A stretch of DNA of 64,000 nucleotides from an uncultured Roseateles sp. (GCF_963422335.1 NZ_OY729424.1:1178001-1242000); one strand, 5' to 3'. Shown: positions 48,201 to 54,559, counted from the stretch's first letter. Translations and numbers: made by a program. Notes: generated from the sequence alone by a model not told the origin.

Positions 48201-49698
48201 GGGCCTTCAGCAGCACATCGCGGCCGGCCTGCAGGCTGGCCTGAGCTATGTCTATGCTGGCCCGCGAGGTTGATTCGCCATAGCCGACGCCGATGATGGT
48301 GCTGCGCACATTCATGCGCGCCTCGGCCCGCGAGGTGGCGCGCATGTCGATGTCGCCGCTGCTGGCCTGCAGCAGCGAACCGCCGCCGACGCTGATGCCG
48401 GCCTCGGCCTTGGAGACCGTCACGTCGACGAACAGGCGCAGCGAGGTGAAGAAGTCCAGCAGCGTGTTCTCCAGCGACTGGAAGGGCGTGGGGTTCTGCG
48501 CCGACTGGCTGGCGGCGAAGAGGTATTTGTCGTCGGCGGTGGCGCGCAGCTGCACATCGGCGCCCTTGAGCGTGGAGCCGCTGATGGCGATGCGGGCCGA
48601 CTGGTCCTCGGTGGAGCCGAAGCTGGCGCGCGAGGCATCGTCGCTGGCGCTCAGGCGCAGCAGGGCGCCGGCCTGGCCGGCCGAGCCCTGGGCCAGCAGG
48701 CGGGCGTTGTTGCGCAGCTCGATCTGGGTGGCGGCCAGTTCGATGCCGCCCGAGGGGCCCTGCGAGGGCGCGCTCTCGTGCTCGGCGGCGGTGCCGACCC
48801 TGGGGCCCAGATCGCGGCCGCTCAGCAGCGCGCCGTCCAGGCTGAGCTTGCCGCCGGCCTGCGCCGTCACGGCCGCGCCGCCGCTGGGGCTCAGCGCACC
48901 GTACACCTCGCCGGCCAGGGCGATGTCGGCGCTGCCCAGCAGGCGGATGCGGCCGCCCGCCGTGCTGACGCCGGCGGCGCTGTCCAGGCCGCTGACATTG
49001 ACCAGGCTGGCGAAGGCCGCCGCCCCGCCGGGCCCGGCGGCGATGCGCGAGCCGCCCTCGGCCGTGAGCTGGCCGGCGGCCAGGCTGATGGCGTCGGCGG
49101 CGTTGAGCCGGCCCTGCACGCGTACCAGGCCGAAGGGGCTCAAGGGATAGCTGCCGGTCAGCGCCTGCAGCACAGCGCCGTCGCCGATGCCGCCCTGGCC
49201 ATCGATCAACTGGCCCATGAACAGCGGCGTCGGCGCGGCCAGGGTCAGGCTGCCGGCGTTGAGCACGCCGCTGGCACCGACGACGAAGCCGGCACTGTTG
49301 AAGAAGTAGACATTGCCGCCGATGCGGCCGTCCTTGTAGGCATTGACCCAGCCGTCGATCTGGGAGGGCGGCCCCGAGACGCTGTTGATCAGGTTGGCGC
49401 TGCCGGCGGGCAGGAGCAGATTGACCTGCTGGCCGCCGGCGACGTCGAAGCGCGAGAAGCTGTTGAAGGCGGTGCTGCCGCGCGTGGTGGCGGTCGTCAC
49501 GGTGGCCAGATTGCCCTGCTGGCTGACCTGGGTGGCGGTGCGCTGGTCGGGCACCACCTGGATCGTCTGGCTGGGCGTTTGGCCAACGGCGGCGGGCGTT
49601 GCCACCATCAGGCTCATGCCCAGACCGCTGGCCCAGGCGCAGCGGCGCAGCACGCAAAGATATTGACGGCGCAGGTATCCGATGGCGGCGGCGGTCAT
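36220..49698 (-). CDS. Giant filamentous haemagglutinin/leukotoxin-like adhesin (TpsA)
   Basis: A 4492-aa secreted exoprotein. I chose the ATG at 49698, which has an AGGGAG site 7 bases upstream; the 21 codons before it look untranslated. A long signal peptide (residues 1 to about 40) precedes the TPS domain (about 45-300: FNSFSRFDVAGGQQVNLLLP, GNVYFFNSAGFVVGASGVLN) that TpsB recognises. Most of the rest is a predicted beta-helix shaft; between about residues 1150 and 2000 a module of roughly 60-70 residues recurs (GGTAGVAGTVTVSL, GAASAAGNAAVGASASYNEV). Two more globular islands occur: about 3440-3560 (CAVSCDFGELADW, YDFRKDRYERGGTPEYF) and about 3860-3990 (YDPVWHFDSAAHPALRQAL, TDTQILVENPNVSGRN). 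It resembles the LktA-type adhesin group and mediates attachment by family knowledge. Confidence 0.93.
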   Translation of the reverse strand: MTAAAIGYLRRQYLCVLRRCAWASGLGMSLMVATPAAVGQTPSQTIQVVPDQRTATQVSQQGNLATVTTATTRGSTAFNSFSRFDVAGGQQVNLLLPAGSANLINSVSGPPSQIDGWVNAYKDGRIGGNVYFFNSAGFVVGASGVLNAGSLTLAAPTPLFMGQLIDGQGGIGDGAVLQALTGSYPLSPFGLVRVQGRLNAADAISLAAGQLTAEGGSRIAAGPGGAAAFASLVNVSGLDSAAGVSTAGGRIRLLGSADIALAGEVYGALSPSGGAAVTAQAGGKLSLDGALLSGRDLGPRVGTAAEHESAPSQGPSGGIELAATQIELRNNARLLAQGSAGQAGALLRLSASDDASRASFGSTEDQSARIAISGSTLKGADVQLRATADDKYLFAASQSAQNPTPFQSLENTLLDFFTSLRLFVDVTVSKAEAGISVGGGSLLQASSGDIDMRATSRAEARMNVRSTIIGVGYGESTSRASIDIAQASLQAGRDVLLKAQADNTVSVEVGTTNIGNANNNASNPTSYANAAVALGFAEQTATVRSTAASQLTAGRTLSLDAGGAKSFEVASSGGSFQDGMASAGVSVGLSKTLFDARLAGTAQAGAIKVAALLDDGTSSVQAAAGTAGKPQNVGEAVTSARTLDGSFIEGLTGLIAKIPGSDGRSGNKEKFGLSASVAFADIDNRVSAAIAPAARLTSQGSTTVSARAVDTPIFRASAAVDERAHSDPPPAGDNQQNNKSVAISGAVVVADMDHVTEATIGDAAIVNSAGALDLSAQSKLLPGWEPHAALIRQLREMDWKSPAAYAELGSKLKDVAEKPSQGNTWTQNSVESEKLSLTAAVTYLTLDNAARSRIGAAQINTDGAAVTPARDVRVAASAEQGMLHLTGVPEMDATLLTSNSGSGKAGVGGSYLQFVMKGGADASIGSGASLRADDLAVSARTDFDQIMVTETAGKAGKLSINGSFSMLQSDLSTVAQIAGGSQVEAGNVLLLAHDDSLIVNIAGGVARSGSIGVGFAVALNEMDRHTEALLGNRLFETASGGSLTASGNLLLDARSAGAQGAFALAGSGPSGSSTEAGKGGDGTKTAGGDTGQQGKSGIGISAAASVNIAGDQTSARVRGLDNISVRGTLPSLIAYASDDAGQTWAFSGLAPGAQLVASNPTLNLAAAGGLSIASGKTAGLAGAFAWNQLEKVTEAGIASTRLSAPAAIAASAQNSNASWSVTAGANAGGKVGVAGSVSYSTVDNQTLAQASDAQLNSDGTVRLEATDASSIRSIAGAASYGGKAGFGAALGLAEVNNRSNADLLGGSVDAGGLELRARSDNEIISVAAALGVSQGIAGSGAVTINLIGNETQAMARQATVQTGAGQVTLAALDDSSILSVAGTVALTTGSASIGIAAAYNEIANSTSAKLVGGSLAGRDLTLDARESSDIEAIAAGGSGAANVGVTGSLGINRIANATSAEASGAQLTASRNINLLARDSAELQSVTGAASAAGNAAVGASASYNEVDSGVTAQINGGSLDAADIAVQAQRNATLDVWAIAGTAGGTAGVAGSIAMNLAGGATLARIDGGARVSARNNALLLADADDFIKSRAGAAAVGGTVGAGGAIAFNDITSDTAAELSGAGTLLEGLAENSATGVTVPSGSLSARSSATQLPSQNPLSTRQQTEQLHGAGVVAASTAGVENFALTVAGGGTAGVAGTVTVSLMGGATRARVDGQARLNRALDQGQAGQQGLVAAYHHDQLFSGTGGGAVGGTAGVGGAADTAFISHLTSATLDGAALAGREAARVLSRSSNEITQGVVGLGGGTVGLAGSLGLIMSKGRTETLVNNSQIDSAQGRIDVQATSRGDVDIAAGALAAGAVGVGITATINLSEQQTSARTLGSRLDAPATTTVAADADFTQHVYGATASLAGAVGVAGTVDVLVAKGSTEAEIGAGSRINTQRSAATQDVLLRAEETVRIDNKVGGLGVGVGVGASAAVDVVLLRSGARASVADGADVRAGRDIRVEAEAGRDIDALSIAGGAGLTSGIAGAVSVVSVGGRPDSDSSDNALRSVAKVGELMRGSSTGNQLGSSGGDRAQQARAKADSARAGVDPSGDFAATPTRQSAEAAVAGGASLIAGRDIAVDAHTRNDIRTKAVGVALSAGASLGGGFAVALSEERTRAALLGRSRAGRDVRVQALDDQSETASQQAYAGGGGAFGLAASLALNRKSADTVAEIGGTVEAAGGVTVDAGVDHGLEAKGLGAAGGLVGIGAAIGLSADSSLADARVATGSSIKAAGLTVSGHAGSAATTDVLAAAGGLVGAGTGVDADTDNRVRASTTVGSDVSLALGQGSASFSATATPRGSAVARGVTVSAGVSMGMSLADVDVASDASVSLGERLKVQAGSLSLRAETQRERIGTGPNNLALYAPSAEAEAKAAAGGLLLGASATEASTTVRPATQVSLGAGHQITLSGGFSAQALSDVDGRSDVSGINGGLLAAGGNLANTQVHSDTQTLIGAGRLTAQTVSLGSDSSDALGAKSASGAGGLGVVLAARVNNVATANTVTRLAGTVDARSVEIAAEHLTRLHGEADSTSASVAGYSGANVFNSSANTTSAELAPDSVVRANAFKLDALSAVAKDSAGADWAVRAASGGVLAGSSGGTLTQIDNITRAGVGDGAQISSTDQGGKQAELDIAARNRLDVFDSVLLDTGGAIAVARTESFVDARRNDAQVRIGSGALLKSQRDVRIEASTSGVVDTEAQSKTYGLAGAAEGGTRSRIVTANGITLDGGRIESDENVRLRAGVDNVLRADAETRLWNRTAVPIPSAPDALAIVDQDNRIVIKPYALPAGTPLASEPREAQMQRAAIATVKDIELLAGGGQRELRGFGRGTDLYREALQALGQIFDSDLSLDIQAGAEFDRPASTVQVDGTLFAGTHWRQYLDIGSAGQVLRQSEGISFSTRDNVDLGREIEGRMNALKQLVQTYADNPAVAAGFQADLDLLQARRAQLGVGAKVGFIDLNPAMATSGNIRISGGTLTGGSGGELVAPGDASIRVNNASNRFLSVKNQAGTAACPAALCIPGDSGGEITLNGARIASNADINLRNAPGGVAALGRIDERSNSPAPLIELRNTAEGSTPKPEVQVFGNILNPRGLVRIASTGSVQVSSDISAQTVDIATQGDFIKTFSLGYTHTAGDPTLVIKSLTDAEEAASKSRFPAARDPLTATITPLTNSDTVATVARPGGTIIAGNNVFISGEKLNLNGVIQSGIADVRVTIDNAAYADAKNANGAWVPLRNSAMASLDAALRPKLRWNAATQELELGNIQVEGGFMQLFGDVLSTGGGQLNVLDGYGRIQVENQTDRALVLNRLDTGAGTQGRIRITDTSTRDAAGNNLVTTITRSNGQVQTTQENVAIKDEARPLVSAVAGDASGRSALYTPRANRRLNWINAENIGVAYSQIYTRTCAVSCDFGELADWLAKNAPTQTVVVAPPPVYTPRISGLWLTNGDKRTADYIYDFRKDRYERGGTPEYFLRRYRSGAADFYDNIETRRDWSWKERNFFTHSLAASRPVAISFIGADEGTLSVTSRDAAIKLGDTVRNLKGTTLLDASRIGLAGGVTAGQVIADRLTLTARNGAIGEFGSGSAFRPLEVQLSATGSVDLRAGTDIALRAYQGGLRLGRVETPGRLYLQAEGDIVRGGGATSALAAGDMRLISDNGSIGSLAAPLLINLPADRGSLEARAARDIGIAEATGDLRLAQVASSGGDVLLRAANGSIVDVDSVQSVKQETREALLGVARRAGLTADSGAQAGVELNLQRYEQGKRQEYLAYWQMRGLKERFDSKGLSQGFTASAYDPKFVYVVDAGTAAQLKAANGWNDAQLAAWRDGQTAFYHRAAAEFGKGDARSYDPVWHFDSAAHPALRQALANGGVWNEAQITQRVAAGLFKDTADTQILVENPNVSGRNLQLEARNGIGRASAGTDISRDPRQWTPEQQLALLAADRADLQLTPTGLRITAKDDIDLALRGSGGALSAKAGEAIYLGSEGDLRLQQVLSTNGEVRIKARGSLTQLTAGSSAVSGRDVLVEAGGGALGAPGTPLQVATQAGGSVTARAAHDLTLAGEQGLVIDQIFTPGAAWLSSPGSLTGRLNSADLNVRAGALTLIAGGSIGLPGDPLAALDVSVTGPLQLQAGSGAWLAASGEALELASARVASGPLRIAAQVPAMRISGAVEALTSIDIDSAGSLTLGPGSALHGAAVHLTAASLQAQATAVQAGDTRLQARSGDLSLDEGSRVEADALKLSASGRLQSLGSLSASGASAVSADGSLLLAGHQALQGATELTAGGAMELRGTGVVGGALRAQAASLRQQGSLELRGPASFNLLGAAQIGGTLMTRGDLALLAGGTLGLDGLLQIGGLANLQAGGDWTLRGMLQAASVQAQAGNDLALGGVMRSSGDAGFAAGRDLRTSGLVSAGGSLKAKAVRDLLVQGPMPTAAQGVTLEAGRRKVLPPAKP

Positions 49699-49917
49699 AT
49701 TGTTCTCCCTGACTTCGCGGAACCAGGTCCGACTCTCGCCGCTTGAGCGTCCGCCGACCATTGGGCAGAAGGACTAGTACCCCCCTGTTTCACGGCGCAG
49801 GGGCCGTGACTTAGCGCCGCCCCGGCGCGCACGTTCTGGGCTAGCATCGTTGCGCGTTGAGTGGCGGATCGTTCGCGGGAGGGCGAGTTGGATCGAATGC
49901 TGGGGCGTCTTGCGGGG
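49699..49917. other. Upstream region of tpsA
   Basis: This 219-base stretch lies between the tpsA start and repeat copy 2 and must hold the tpsA promoter and leader unless the repeat supplies it. I see no clear -10/-35 pair or hairpin. Confidence 0.4.
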
Positions 49918-50272
49918 CTAGGAGCCTGTCGGGCTTGGGGTCGGGCCCGCGCCGGGACGAGTTGCGGCGCCAGACTAGGCGTCGGCGAGGCGTGGGATGG
50001 GTCGCCCACAACGAGCCGGCAACGACGTATGGCACCGCAAATCGTCCCGGCCCTTCGGGTTGAGTCTGCAAGGGGGCGCATCCGTCGTTGCAAATGCGCG
50101 CCGGGTGTACAACCCGGCTGTGCTTTGCGCCAGGGCCAGGAGGCCCTGGCCTTCGCCAGGCACAGGCAGTCCTCAGGACTGCCTGTGTCCGGGCTCAGCC
50201 TAGGCTGCACCCCCTCGCAGGCTCAACGCGGGCCCGACCCCAAGCCCGACCCCAAGCCCGACAGGCTCCTAG
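49918..50272 (-). repeat. MITE-like repeat, copy 2 (inverted, expanded)
   Basis: A 355-base element in the opposite orientation to copy 1. Both tips again read CTAGGAGCCTGTCGGGCTTG on their outward strands. Inner segments match copy 1 in reverse complement (for example 50089-50138 against 33533-33582). It differs by a 13-base duplication at its right end (CCCCAAGCCCGAC twice, about 50237-50265) and by an extra stretch of about 90 bases containing nested hairpins, one with a 12-bp stem at 50161-50187. It ends 2 bases before the TTG that opens the next gene. Confidence 0.85.
50161..50187. repeat. 12-bp-stem hairpin inside repeat copy 2
   Basis: CACAGGCAGTCC pairs perfectly with GGACTGCCTGTG across a 3-base TCA loop. 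It lies in the segment that copy 1 lacks, next to a second inverted repeat (GGGCCAGG...CCCTGGCC, about 50131-50149). These look like later insertions or expansions within the element. Confidence 0.7.
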
Positions 50273-50274
50273 AG

Positions 50275-52422
50275 TTGCCGACCAGGCTATGGCTTGCATC
50301 GGCCTGGCGGCTGTTGGCGCTGCTGCTGGTGGCCTGGATGGCGGCCGGCGCGGCATGGGCAAGCGAACCGGCGCTGCGGCTTGAGCCGGCCGAGCGGGCC
50401 TGGATCGCCGCCCATCGCGACCGGGTGCTGACCGTCGGCTTCGACCCCTATGCCGGCCTCGACAGCTTCGAGTTCCAGGGCCGGCGCCGGGGCCTGCTGC
50501 CGGCCCTGCTGAAAGACATGGGCGAGCAGCTGGGCCTGCGCCTGGAGCCGGCCGAGGTGAAGAGCTGGGACGATGCCTACAGCCGCTTCGTGGCCGGCAA
50601 GATCGATGTGCTCTATGGCGCCAACGTCACGCCCGAGCGCGAGAAGATCATGCGCTTCACCGCCCCGGCGCAGAAGTACCCCTACACCGTGTTCGCGCGC
50701 AAGGACTCCAGCGTGCAGACGCTGGGCGATCTGGACGGCAAGCGGGTCGGCTTCCTGGCCAATGACTTCGTCATCGAGCAGCTGCCCAAGGAGTTCCCGA
50801 ATATCCACTTCCAGGAGGTCAGCTTCGACGACCAGCAGCTGGGCCTGAAGGCGCTGGAGGCGGGTCAGGTGGATGGCTTCGTCACCGCCGGCGGTGGCAT
50901 CGAGTACGAGTTCCTGCACGAGCATCCCGGCCTGACCCTGGTGGCCGAGCTGAAGGCCATCACCTCGGACATGACCTTCGCGGTGGCCAGGGATCAGGCG
51001 CTGCTGGGCCAGATCATCAACCGCTATCTGGAGCAGCGCCGTGACGCCATCCGCACCCTGGCCGCCGAGGCAGGCCGCCTCTACAACCGCAAGGTGCTGC
51101 GCCTGACCGAGGCCGAGCTGCGCTGGCTGGACCAGCAGGGCGAGGCGGTGGTCGGCGTGGCGGAGGACTATCTGCCCTTCGACCACTTTGACAAGGGCCG
51201 CTACAAGGGCATTGCCGGGGCCACGCTGGAGCGCATCGCCGACATCGTCGGCATCCGCTTCAAGGTGGTCGGCGCCCCGTTCGCGCAGCTGATCGAGCGG
51301 GCCAAGACCGGCGAGGTCCATGTGCTGAACATGGCCAAGACCGACGACCGCCTGGCCCACTTCCTGTTTCCCCGGGCCATCAGCACCGAGCGCGACATCA
51401 TCGTCGGGCTCAAGACCAGCCCGCCGGTGCAGGATGTCTATGACCTGGACGGCCAGCCGGTGGCGGTGATCGACGGTTTCTGGCACGAGGAATACCTGCG
51501 CAAGAACCTGAAGCGGCCGCTGATCGTCAAGACCGACAGCATCCAGGAGTCGCTGCGGCTGTTGCGCGCCGGCAAGGTGGCCTATGTGATCGAGAACCCG
51601 ACCGTGGTCGAGTTCTATATCAACGGCCTGGGCTATGCCGAGCTGGTCAAGCGGGGCGCCACCTCCAAGGATTCCTTCATCTACTTCGGCGTCAGCCGCC
51701 AGCAGCCCGAGCTGGCCTCCATCATGGACAAGGTCATCCCGCTGATCCAGTTCGAGGAGATGAAGTACCGCGGCATCCAGACCGTGCCGACCTTGCGCAA
51801 CGAGGCCAACAGCCAGCTGACGATGATGCTGGCGGCCCTGGCCGTGCTGCTGCTGGTGATACTGGCCGTGACCGCCTACGTCGTGCGCAAGCTGACCGCG
51901 CAGCGGGCCAAGACCCAGTTCCTGCGCGAGCGCGAGCACCTGCTCTACACCGACAGCCTGACCGGCTTCCACAACCGCAACTACTTCAGCCAGATGACCG
52001 ATGCCGGTGCGGCCGGCGACTGCCCGCAGGCCATCGTCGTGGCCGACATGAACAACCTCAAGCAGGTCAACGACAGCCACGGCCATGCGGCCGGCGACAC
52101 GCTGATCACGCTGTTTGCCCAGGCCGCGCGGGCCCAGTGGCCCCAGGCCGACTGCTTTCGCATCGGCGGCGACGAGTTCCTCTTCATCCTGCCTCACACC
52201 GGCGAGGTCCAGCTGCTGGAGCAGCTGGCTGAGCTGAAGAGCCGCCTGCAACAGGCCCGCCATGAGATCGCGCCGGGCGTCTGGATCAACCCCAGTGCCG
52301 CCCTGGGTCATGCGCTGCGGACCGATCCGCAGACCTCGCTGCACAGCTGCATCGCCCAGGCCGACGCCCGGATGTACGAGGCCAAGGCGGGCATGAAGAA
52401 GCGCCGCACCGACCGGGATTGA
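50275..52422 (+). CDS. Diguanylate cyclase with two periplasmic solute-binding domains
   Basis: A 715-aa membrane cyclase. A signal/anchor (residues about 10-32: LLALLLVAWMAAGAAWASE) is followed by two SBP_bac_3 domains (about 45-260 and 270-500), one TM helix (about 517-540) and GGDEF (about 560-710; FRIGGDEFLFIL). No RxxD inhibitory site precedes the GGDEF (PQAD instead). Tandem solute-binding sensors are also found in BvgS-like kinases, so it probably senses an amino acid or other small ligand. No ATG fits: the frame opens with TTG at 50275, two bases after the repeat, while the nearby ATG at 50289 is out of frame. The repeat has probably removed the original start and leader. Confidence 0.85.
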   Translation: MPTRLWLASAWRLLALLLVAWMAAGAAWASEPALRLEPAERAWIAAHRDRVLTVGFDPYAGLDSFEFQGRRRGLLPALLKDMGEQLGLRLEPAEVKSWDDAYSRFVAGKIDVLYGANVTPEREKIMRFTAPAQKYPYTVFARKDSSVQTLGDLDGKRVGFLANDFVIEQLPKEFPNIHFQEVSFDDQQLGLKALEAGQVDGFVTAGGGIEYEFLHEHPGLTLVAELKAITSDMTFAVARDQALLGQIINRYLEQRRDAIRTLAAEAGRLYNRKVLRLTEAELRWLDQQGEAVVGVAEDYLPFDHFDKGRYKGIAGATLERIADIVGIRFKVVGAPFAQLIERAKTGEVHVLNMAKTDDRLAHFLFPRAISTERDIIVGLKTSPPVQDVYDLDGQPVAVIDGFWHEEYLRKNLKRPLIVKTDSIQESLRLLRAGKVAYVIENPTVVEFYINGLGYAELVKRGATSKDSFIYFGVSRQQPELASIMDKVIPLIQFEEMKYRGIQTVPTLRNEANSQLTMMLAALAVLLLVILAVTAYVVRKLTAQRAKTQFLREREHLLYTDSLTGFHNRNYFSQMTDAGAAGDCPQAIVVADMNNLKQVNDSHGHAAGDTLITLFAQAARAQWPQADCFRIGGDEFLFILPHTGEVQLLEQLAELKSRLQQARHEIAPGVWINPSAALGHALRTDPQTSLHSCIAQADARMYEAKAGMKKRRTDRD

Positions 52423-52430
52423 AGCCGGAT

Positions 52431-52754
52431 TCAGGCCCGGATGAGCTCGTCTTCCGGCACGAAGATCCACAGCAGCAGATAGGCCAGCAGGCCGGTGCCG
52501 GCGCAGACGGCCAGCAGCACAAAACCCAGGCGCCAGACCCAGGACTCCAGCCCGGTGACCCGGGCGATGCCGCCGCAGACACCGCCAAACCAGCGGTCAT
52601 TGCGGCTGCGTCGCAGGCTCGTGCCGGCCACGGGGCCGGTCCAGACCGGGCCGCTGCCCAGCACGCTGGCCTTGGCCCGCGCATATTCGTCGTCCGAGAG
52701 CCGGCCGCTGCGGTGCAAGTCGGCCAGGCGTTCCAGTTCGATGCTGATGGACAT
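52431..52754 (-). CDS. SHOCT-PspC domain membrane protein
   Basis: A 107-aa protein. Residues 1-30 form a SHOCT-type short helix pair (IELERLADLHRSGRLSDDEY). The C-terminal half is a PspC domain (NDRWFGGVCGGIARVTGLES, then a TM helix with GTGLLAYLLLWIFVPE). PspC proteins help in phage-shock/envelope stress responses. I chose the ATG at 52754, where family resemblance begins; the frame open to 52961 is not protein-like. It is convergent with the cyclase gene, 8 bases apart. Confidence 0.88.
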   Translation of the reverse strand: MSISIELERLADLHRSGRLSDDEYARAKASVLGSGPVWTGPVAGTSLRRSRNDRWFGGVCGGIARVTGLESWVWRLGFVLLAVCAGTGLLAYLLLWIFVPEDELIRA

Positions 52755-52878
52755 GATGGTCAGAGGCTCCTGTGCATGGCAACACGCCATGCACGGAAGA
52801 TAGGGCCGGGCATGCGGCGCCGCGAGGCCGGTGCGACAGTCTGCAGCCCGCGCGGTACAGGGGGTGCAAAGCCTGGCG

Positions 52879-53286
52879 TCAGTCAGTTGTCGGTTTGGCC
52901 CGTCCTGCCTTGATGCCGCTGCGCAGGCTCTTGCCCTCCAGCCGGCGCTGCTTGGAGCCATAGGTCGGCTTGGTGGCGCGCCGCGCCTTGGGCGTGTGGG
53001 CCACGGCCTGCACCAGCTCGATCAGCCGGGCCACCGCGTCGGCGCGGTTCTGCTCCTGGCTGCGCGACTCCTGGGCCTTGATGACGATCACGCCTTCGTT
53101 GGTGATGCGCTGGTCGGACAGTGCCAGCAGCCGCTCCTTGATCAGGGGCGGCAGGGTAGAGCGGCGGATGTCGAAGCGCAGATGGACGGCGCTGCTGACC
53201 TTGTTGACGTTCTGGCCGCCGGGGCCGCTGGCGCGGATGAAGGAGACCTCAAGCTCCCAATCGGCCGGCAGCCAATCCAGTTTCAT
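52879..53286 (-). CDS. arfB: Alternative ribosome-rescue peptidyl-tRNA hydrolase ArfB
   Basis: A 135-aa class-I release-factor-like protein (ArfB/YaeJ) that frees stalled ribosomes on non-stop messages. The catalytic GGQ is at residues 23-25 (RASGPGGQNVNKVSS). The basic C-terminal tail (KARRATKPTYGSKQRRLEGK, SLRSGIKAGRAK) that enters the mRNA tunnel is complete. It follows the alanine racemase gene by 10 bases on the same strand and is likely cotranscribed with it. Confidence 0.95.
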   Translation of the reverse strand: MKLDWLPADWELEVSFIRASGPGGQNVNKVSSAVHLRFDIRRSTLPPLIKERLLALSDQRITNEGVIVIKAQESRSQEQNRADAVARLIELVQAVAHTPKARRATKPTYGSKQRRLEGKSLRSGIKAGRAKPTTD

Positions 53287-53296
53287 GCCGGCGACG

Positions 53297-54412
53297 CTAC
53301 TCGTGCGCCTGCACCGTCACCGGCACGCGCTGGGTCACGGCGGTCATCAGCTCCCAGCCTATGGTGCCGCCGGCATGGGCCACCTCGTCGATGGACAGCA
53401 GCGTGCCCTTGGGCCCCTCGCCCCATAGCGTGACCTCGCTGCCGATCTGGGCCGAGGGCAGGGGCGTCAGGTCGACGGCCAGCATGTCCATCGACACCCG
53501 GCCCACCGTCTGCGTGCGCTGGCCCTCGACCAGGATGGGCGTGCCGCTGGGGCAGTGGCGGGGGTAGCCGTCGGCATAGCCGCAGGCGACGATGCCTATG
53601 CGCATGGCCCGCTCGGCGCGGAAGCTGCTGCCGTAGCCGACCGTGTCGCCGGGCTGCAGCTGCTGGGTGGCGATCAGCCTGGAGCGCAGGGTCATGCCCG
53701 GTTTGAGGCCCCAGTGGGCGGCGTCATGCTCGGGATAGTCCGGCGAGCCGCCATAGCTCATGATGCCCGCGCGCACCCAGTCGGCACGCACCGCGGGTGA
53801 CTGGCTGTGCCGCAGGGTCGCGGCGCTGTTGGAGAGTGAACGCTCACCGGGCAGGTCCTCGGTGGCCGCCACAAAGGCGGCCACCTGATGGGCGATGCCG
53901 TCGGCGCCCAGGCGCTGGGCGTCGGCGTCAGAGAAATGCGTCATCAGCGAAATCTCGTCCACCTGGGGCAGCACGTTCAGCCGCGTCCAGGCGGCGCGGA
54001 AGGCGCTGGGCGTGAAGCCCAGGCGGTTCATGCCGCTGTTCATCTTCAGGAACACGCGGTGGGGCTGATGGGTCTTGTGCATCGCCAGCCAGTCGATCTG
54101 CTGCTCGCAATGCACCGCATGCCAGAGATTGAGGCGCGAGCACAGCTCCAGGTCGCGGGGCTCGAAGCAGCCCTCCAGCAGCAGGATGGGGCCGCGCCAG
54201 TCGAGCGCACGCAGGCGTTGGGCCTCGTCCAGATCAAGCAGGGCAAAGCCATCGGCGCTGCGCAGGCCGGGGTAGGCGCGCTCAATGCCATGGCCGTAGG
54301 CATTGGCCTTGACGACGGCCCAGACCCTCGCATCCGGGGCGCTGGCGCGCGCGCGGGCAAGGTTGTGGGCCAGATTCTGGGGGTGGATGAGGGCTTCGAT
54401 CGGACGCGGCAT
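53297..54412 (-). CDS. alr: Alanine racemase
   Basis: A 371-aa fold-type III PLP enzyme converting L- to D-alanine for peptidoglycan. The PLP lysine is Lys35 (AVVKANAYGHG) and the second catalytic tyrosine lies in the VGYGSSF segment; RVSMDMLAVDLTPL and WELMTAVTQRVPV match the C-terminal domain. I chose the ATG at 54412 (MPRPIEALIHPQNLAHNLAR). The long frame to 55957 is antisense to lplT and not real. The gene is divergent from lplT with 147 bases between starts, a common Burkholderiales arrangement. Confidence 0.96.
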   Translation of the reverse strand: MPRPIEALIHPQNLAHNLARARASAPDARVWAVVKANAYGHGIERAYPGLRSADGFALLDLDEAQRLRALDWRGPILLLEGCFEPRDLELCSRLNLWHAVHCEQQIDWLAMHKTHQPHRVFLKMNSGMNRLGFTPSAFRAAWTRLNVLPQVDEISLMTHFSDADAQRLGADGIAHQVAAFVAATEDLPGERSLSNSAATLRHSQSPAVRADWVRAGIMSYGGSPDYPEHDAAHWGLKPGMTLRSRLIATQQLQPGDTVGYGSSFRAERAMRIGIVACGYADGYPRHCPSGTPILVEGQRTQTVGRVSMDMLAVDLTPLPSAQIGSEVTLWGEGPKGTLLSIDEVAHAGGTIGWELMTAVTQRVPVTVQAHE

Positions 54413-54559
54413 GGCCGCAATTGTGGCAGCGCCCGGCAGCGCACGAGCGTGCGAGCCGAGCCGCCAGGCGGTTGGCCTGCAAGACGCGCATGCTATAAAC
54501 CCCGCGGCAAGGAGATCAAGCGCCGGCAGCTCGCCGCAGCATCTGCGCATACCCCATCG

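Noticed and set aside
44686..48273. A 1195-aa open frame on the plus strand
   Set aside because: Same reason: antisense to tpsA, no start signal, no recognisable motif.
50289..50350. ATG at 50289 as the cyclase start
   Set aside because: It is out of frame with the solute-binding and GGDEF domains.
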